This document shows, piece after piece, positions 62,252 through 64,000 of a stretch of 64,000 nucleotides of DNA. The translations under genes were made by a program, and so were the position numbers. Source of the stretch: WTJH01 sp049889695. GTDB lineage: Bacteria; Bacteroidota; Bacteroidia; Flavobacteriales; Flavobacteriaceae. The notes under the pieces were generated by a model. That model ran no database searches, was not told where the DNA came from, and saw only the letters and a program-made list of their open reading frames with translations. Numbering within the stretch: position 1 is the stretch's first letter; each line of letters opens with the position of its first letter. The stretch spans positions 1 through 64,000 of the forward strand of contig JBMHCX010000005.1 of assembly GCA_049889695.1 (NCBI GenBank), read 5' to 3'.

Positions 62252-63955
62252 TTAGTGCGTAGCTGCTCCAGTTCCACTAGGAATACGAATATTTTCTACG
62301 ATGTCTTGCACATGGGTAGGCACTTCAGCAGTAAAACGATTGACAATTAAAGATACTGAAAAGTTAACCAGCATGGCAATAGTGCCAAAACCTTCGGGAG
62401 AAATTCCAAACCACCAGTCCGATTTTAAACCGGCTACAGCAGCTTTCCCACCGTCGAAAATACCAAACTTAAATTTCAACATGTAGAATATCATTAGCGA
62501 GATCCCAACGATCATTCCTGCTATGGCTCCTTCTTTGTTCATCTTCTTGTAGAAAATCCCTAAAATAATGGCAGGGAAGAAAGAGGCGGCAGCTAACCCG
62601 AAAGCCAGTGCTACTACTGCTGCAACAAAGCCAGGAGGATTAATACCGAAATATCCTGCCACGCAAACAGCCCCTACTGCAGAAATACGTGCAGCCACTA
62701 ATTCTTGTTTCTCGGTGATGTCCGGATTGAAGACATTTTTAATTAAATCGTGGGAAACAGAGGAGGAGATTACCAGCAGTAGTCCTGCTGCAGTAGAAAG
62801 CGCTGCCGCTAAACCTCCGGCCGCTACCAGTGCAATGACCCATGCTGGAAGATCAGCAATCTCTGGATTGGCTAATACCATGATATCTCTGTCGACCGTT
62901 AATTCATTTCTGCTTGCATTGGCGACATATTGCACAAGGCCATCTCCATTTTTGTCTTCAAATTTTAAAAGCCCAGTTTTTTCCCAGTTGGAGAACCATT
63001 GTGGCATATTGCTATAGGCTTGTCCACTGACGGTATTGATCAGATTTGTTCGTGCAAAAACCGCTACAGCTGGTGCTGTGGTGTAGAGAATGGCAATGAA
63101 CAACAAGGCTAAACCAGCTGACTTGCGGGCATCTCTTACTTTTTTTACAGTAAAGAAACGGACAATAACATGGGGTAATCCAGCGGTTCCGACCATCAGA
63201 GCACAAGTAATGGCGAATACATCTACCAGAGATTTTGTTCCTTTGGTGTATTCAGCAAAACCGAGTTCTGTTGAGAGTCCGTTTAATTTTTCTAATAGAT
63301 GAACTCCATCAGCTCCTTTCGACCCCATTCCCAGTTGTGGAATTGGGTTACCTGTCATTTGAATAGAAATAAAAATGGCAGGGACCATAAAGGCAAAGAT
63401 CAAAACACAATATTGTGCCACCTGGGTGTAAGTAATTCCTTTCATTCCACCCAATACTGCGTAGAAAAGAACGATAATCATTCCGATGACAACTCCCGTA
63501 TTGATATCTACTTCGAGGAATCGGGAAAATACAACTCCAACCCCGCGCATTTGTCCGGCAACATAGGTGAAAGAAACCAATAGAGCACATAAAACAGCTA
63601 CAATACGAGCTGTTTTAGAATAATAGCGTTCACCGATAAAATCAGGAACTGTGAATTTTCCAAATTTCCTCAGATAGGGAGCTAGTAATAAGGCCAAAAG
63701 TACATAACCACCTGTCCATCCCATCAGATATACGGAACCGTCAAATCCCATAAACGAAATAAGACCTGCCATAGAGATGAATGAAGCGGCAGACATCCAG
63801 TCCGCAGCAGTTGCCATTCCGTTTGCTAATGGAGATACCCCTCCACCTGCGACATAAAATTCTTTTGTTGATCCGGCTCGCGACCAAATCGCGATGCCGA
63901 TATATAAGGCAAAAGTGATCCCTACTAAGATGTAGGTCCATATTTGTACTGACAT
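62252..63955 (-). CDS. actP: Sodium:solute symporter, cation/acetate type
   Basis: The 567-aa protein is an integral membrane symporter of the SSS family with about 13 helices. ActP-like features are the N-terminal GGGVSPLANGMATAADWMSA, the AGQMRGVGVVFSRFL segment and the GTAGLPHVIVRFFTV motif. Position directly before acs supports acetate uptake. A hydrophilic loop (about 320-360) with an EF-hand-like D-K-N-G-D-G-L sequence is notable. The 5' region is cut by the window edge about 45 nt upstream, so its promoter cannot be judged. Confidence 0.9.
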   Translation of the reverse strand: MSVQIWTYILVGITFALYIGIAIWSRAGSTKEFYVAGGGVSPLANGMATAADWMSAASFISMAGLISFMGFDGSVYLMGWTGGYVLLALLLAPYLRKFGKFTVPDFIGERYYSKTARIVAVLCALLVSFTYVAGQMRGVGVVFSRFLEVDINTGVVIGMIIVLFYAVLGGMKGITYTQVAQYCVLIFAFMVPAIFISIQMTGNPIPQLGMGSKGADGVHLLEKLNGLSTELGFAEYTKGTKSLVDVFAITCALMVGTAGLPHVIVRFFTVKKVRDARKSAGLALLFIAILYTTAPAVAVFARTNLINTVSGQAYSNMPQWFSNWEKTGLLKFEDKNGDGLVQYVANASRNELTVDRDIMVLANPEIADLPAWVIALVAAGGLAAALSTAAGLLLVISSSVSHDLIKNVFNPDITEKQELVAARISAVGAVCVAGYFGINPPGFVAAVVALAFGLAAASFFPAIILGIFYKKMNKEGAIAGMIVGISLMIFYMLKFKFGIFDGGKAAVAGLKSDWWFGISPEGFGTIAMLVNFSVSLIVNRFTAEVPTHVQDIVENIRIPSGTGAATH

Positions 63956-64000
63956 AATTCTAAATTTTATGAATGAATAAATTAATCTTTATCGAATCCG

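Overview
The window is ordinary chromosomal core of a Bacteroidetes bacterium, almost certainly class Flavobacteriia. The evidence is a complete gliding/type IX secretion core operon (gldK-gldL-gldM-gldN), promoters of the Bacteroidetes type (TTG, then 21-22 nt, then TAnnTTTG) in front of tRNA-Phe, miaB and trxB, a GYDIA-type GHMP kinase next to a class II HMG-CoA reductase, a small HYC_CC_PP protein, DUF3347 proteins, and lptC/lptE-like genes. I see no insertion sequence, prophage, CRISPR array or rRNA. The possible marks of mobility are a pair of short direct repeats beside tRNA-Phe. No gene-free stretch exceeds 300 bases; the longest, between trxB and the phytanoyl-CoA dioxygenase gene (about 280 nt), holds the trxB promoter and nothing else I can name.

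Layout. 1-0.4 kb: start of an Asp/Glu racemase gene and tRNA-Phe. 0.4-8 kb (+): coaX, an outer-membrane protein, a TPR protein, lptC, a 63-aa membrane protein, a CNNM/CorC-type protein and a PpiD-like foldase, mostly envelope biogenesis. 8-10.2 kb (-): mevalonate pathway pair. 10.3-14.6 kb (+): dipeptidyl peptidase, POT dipeptide importer, exported thioredoxin. 14.6-18.7 kb (-): surE, small membrane protein, lpxB, comEC. 18.8-22 kb (+): tail-specific protease and an orphan ABC permease. 22-29.5 kb (-): a GAF/fRMsr-like protein, purH and the rod-shape operon mreBCD-mrdA-rodA. 29.7-37.5 kb (+): copper/heavy-metal module with an HYC_CC_PP protein, CusA-like pump, TolC-like channel, adaptor and a DUF3347 protein. 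37.6-44 kb (-): miaB, sigma-54 activator, lptE, TPR protein and secG, then groES-groEL. 44.1-45.1 kb (-): a YeeE/YedE transporter split over two genes. 45.3-53.6 kb (+): topA, an arginase-fold protein and gldKLMN. 53.6-56.6 kb (+): FAD oxidoreductase and ABC-F protein. 56.6-57.5 kb (-): trxB. 57.8-60.1 kb (+): phytanoyl-CoA dioxygenase relative and a sulfatase. 60.3-64 kb (-): acetate symporter and acetyl-CoA synthetase.

The observations most worth following up are: an arginase-fold protein joined to topA and gldK that has lost three of the six canonical metal ligands; a sigma-54-type promoter match in front of groES, just downstream of a sensor-less sigma-54 activator gene; a copper efflux module in which the same Cys/Met-rich DUF3347 domain occurs fused to the adaptor and again as a separate exported protein; a YeeE transporter split in two with a perfect 9-bp palindrome over its promoter; and a sulfatase whose CxPSR maturation motif reads C-R-P-S-L.
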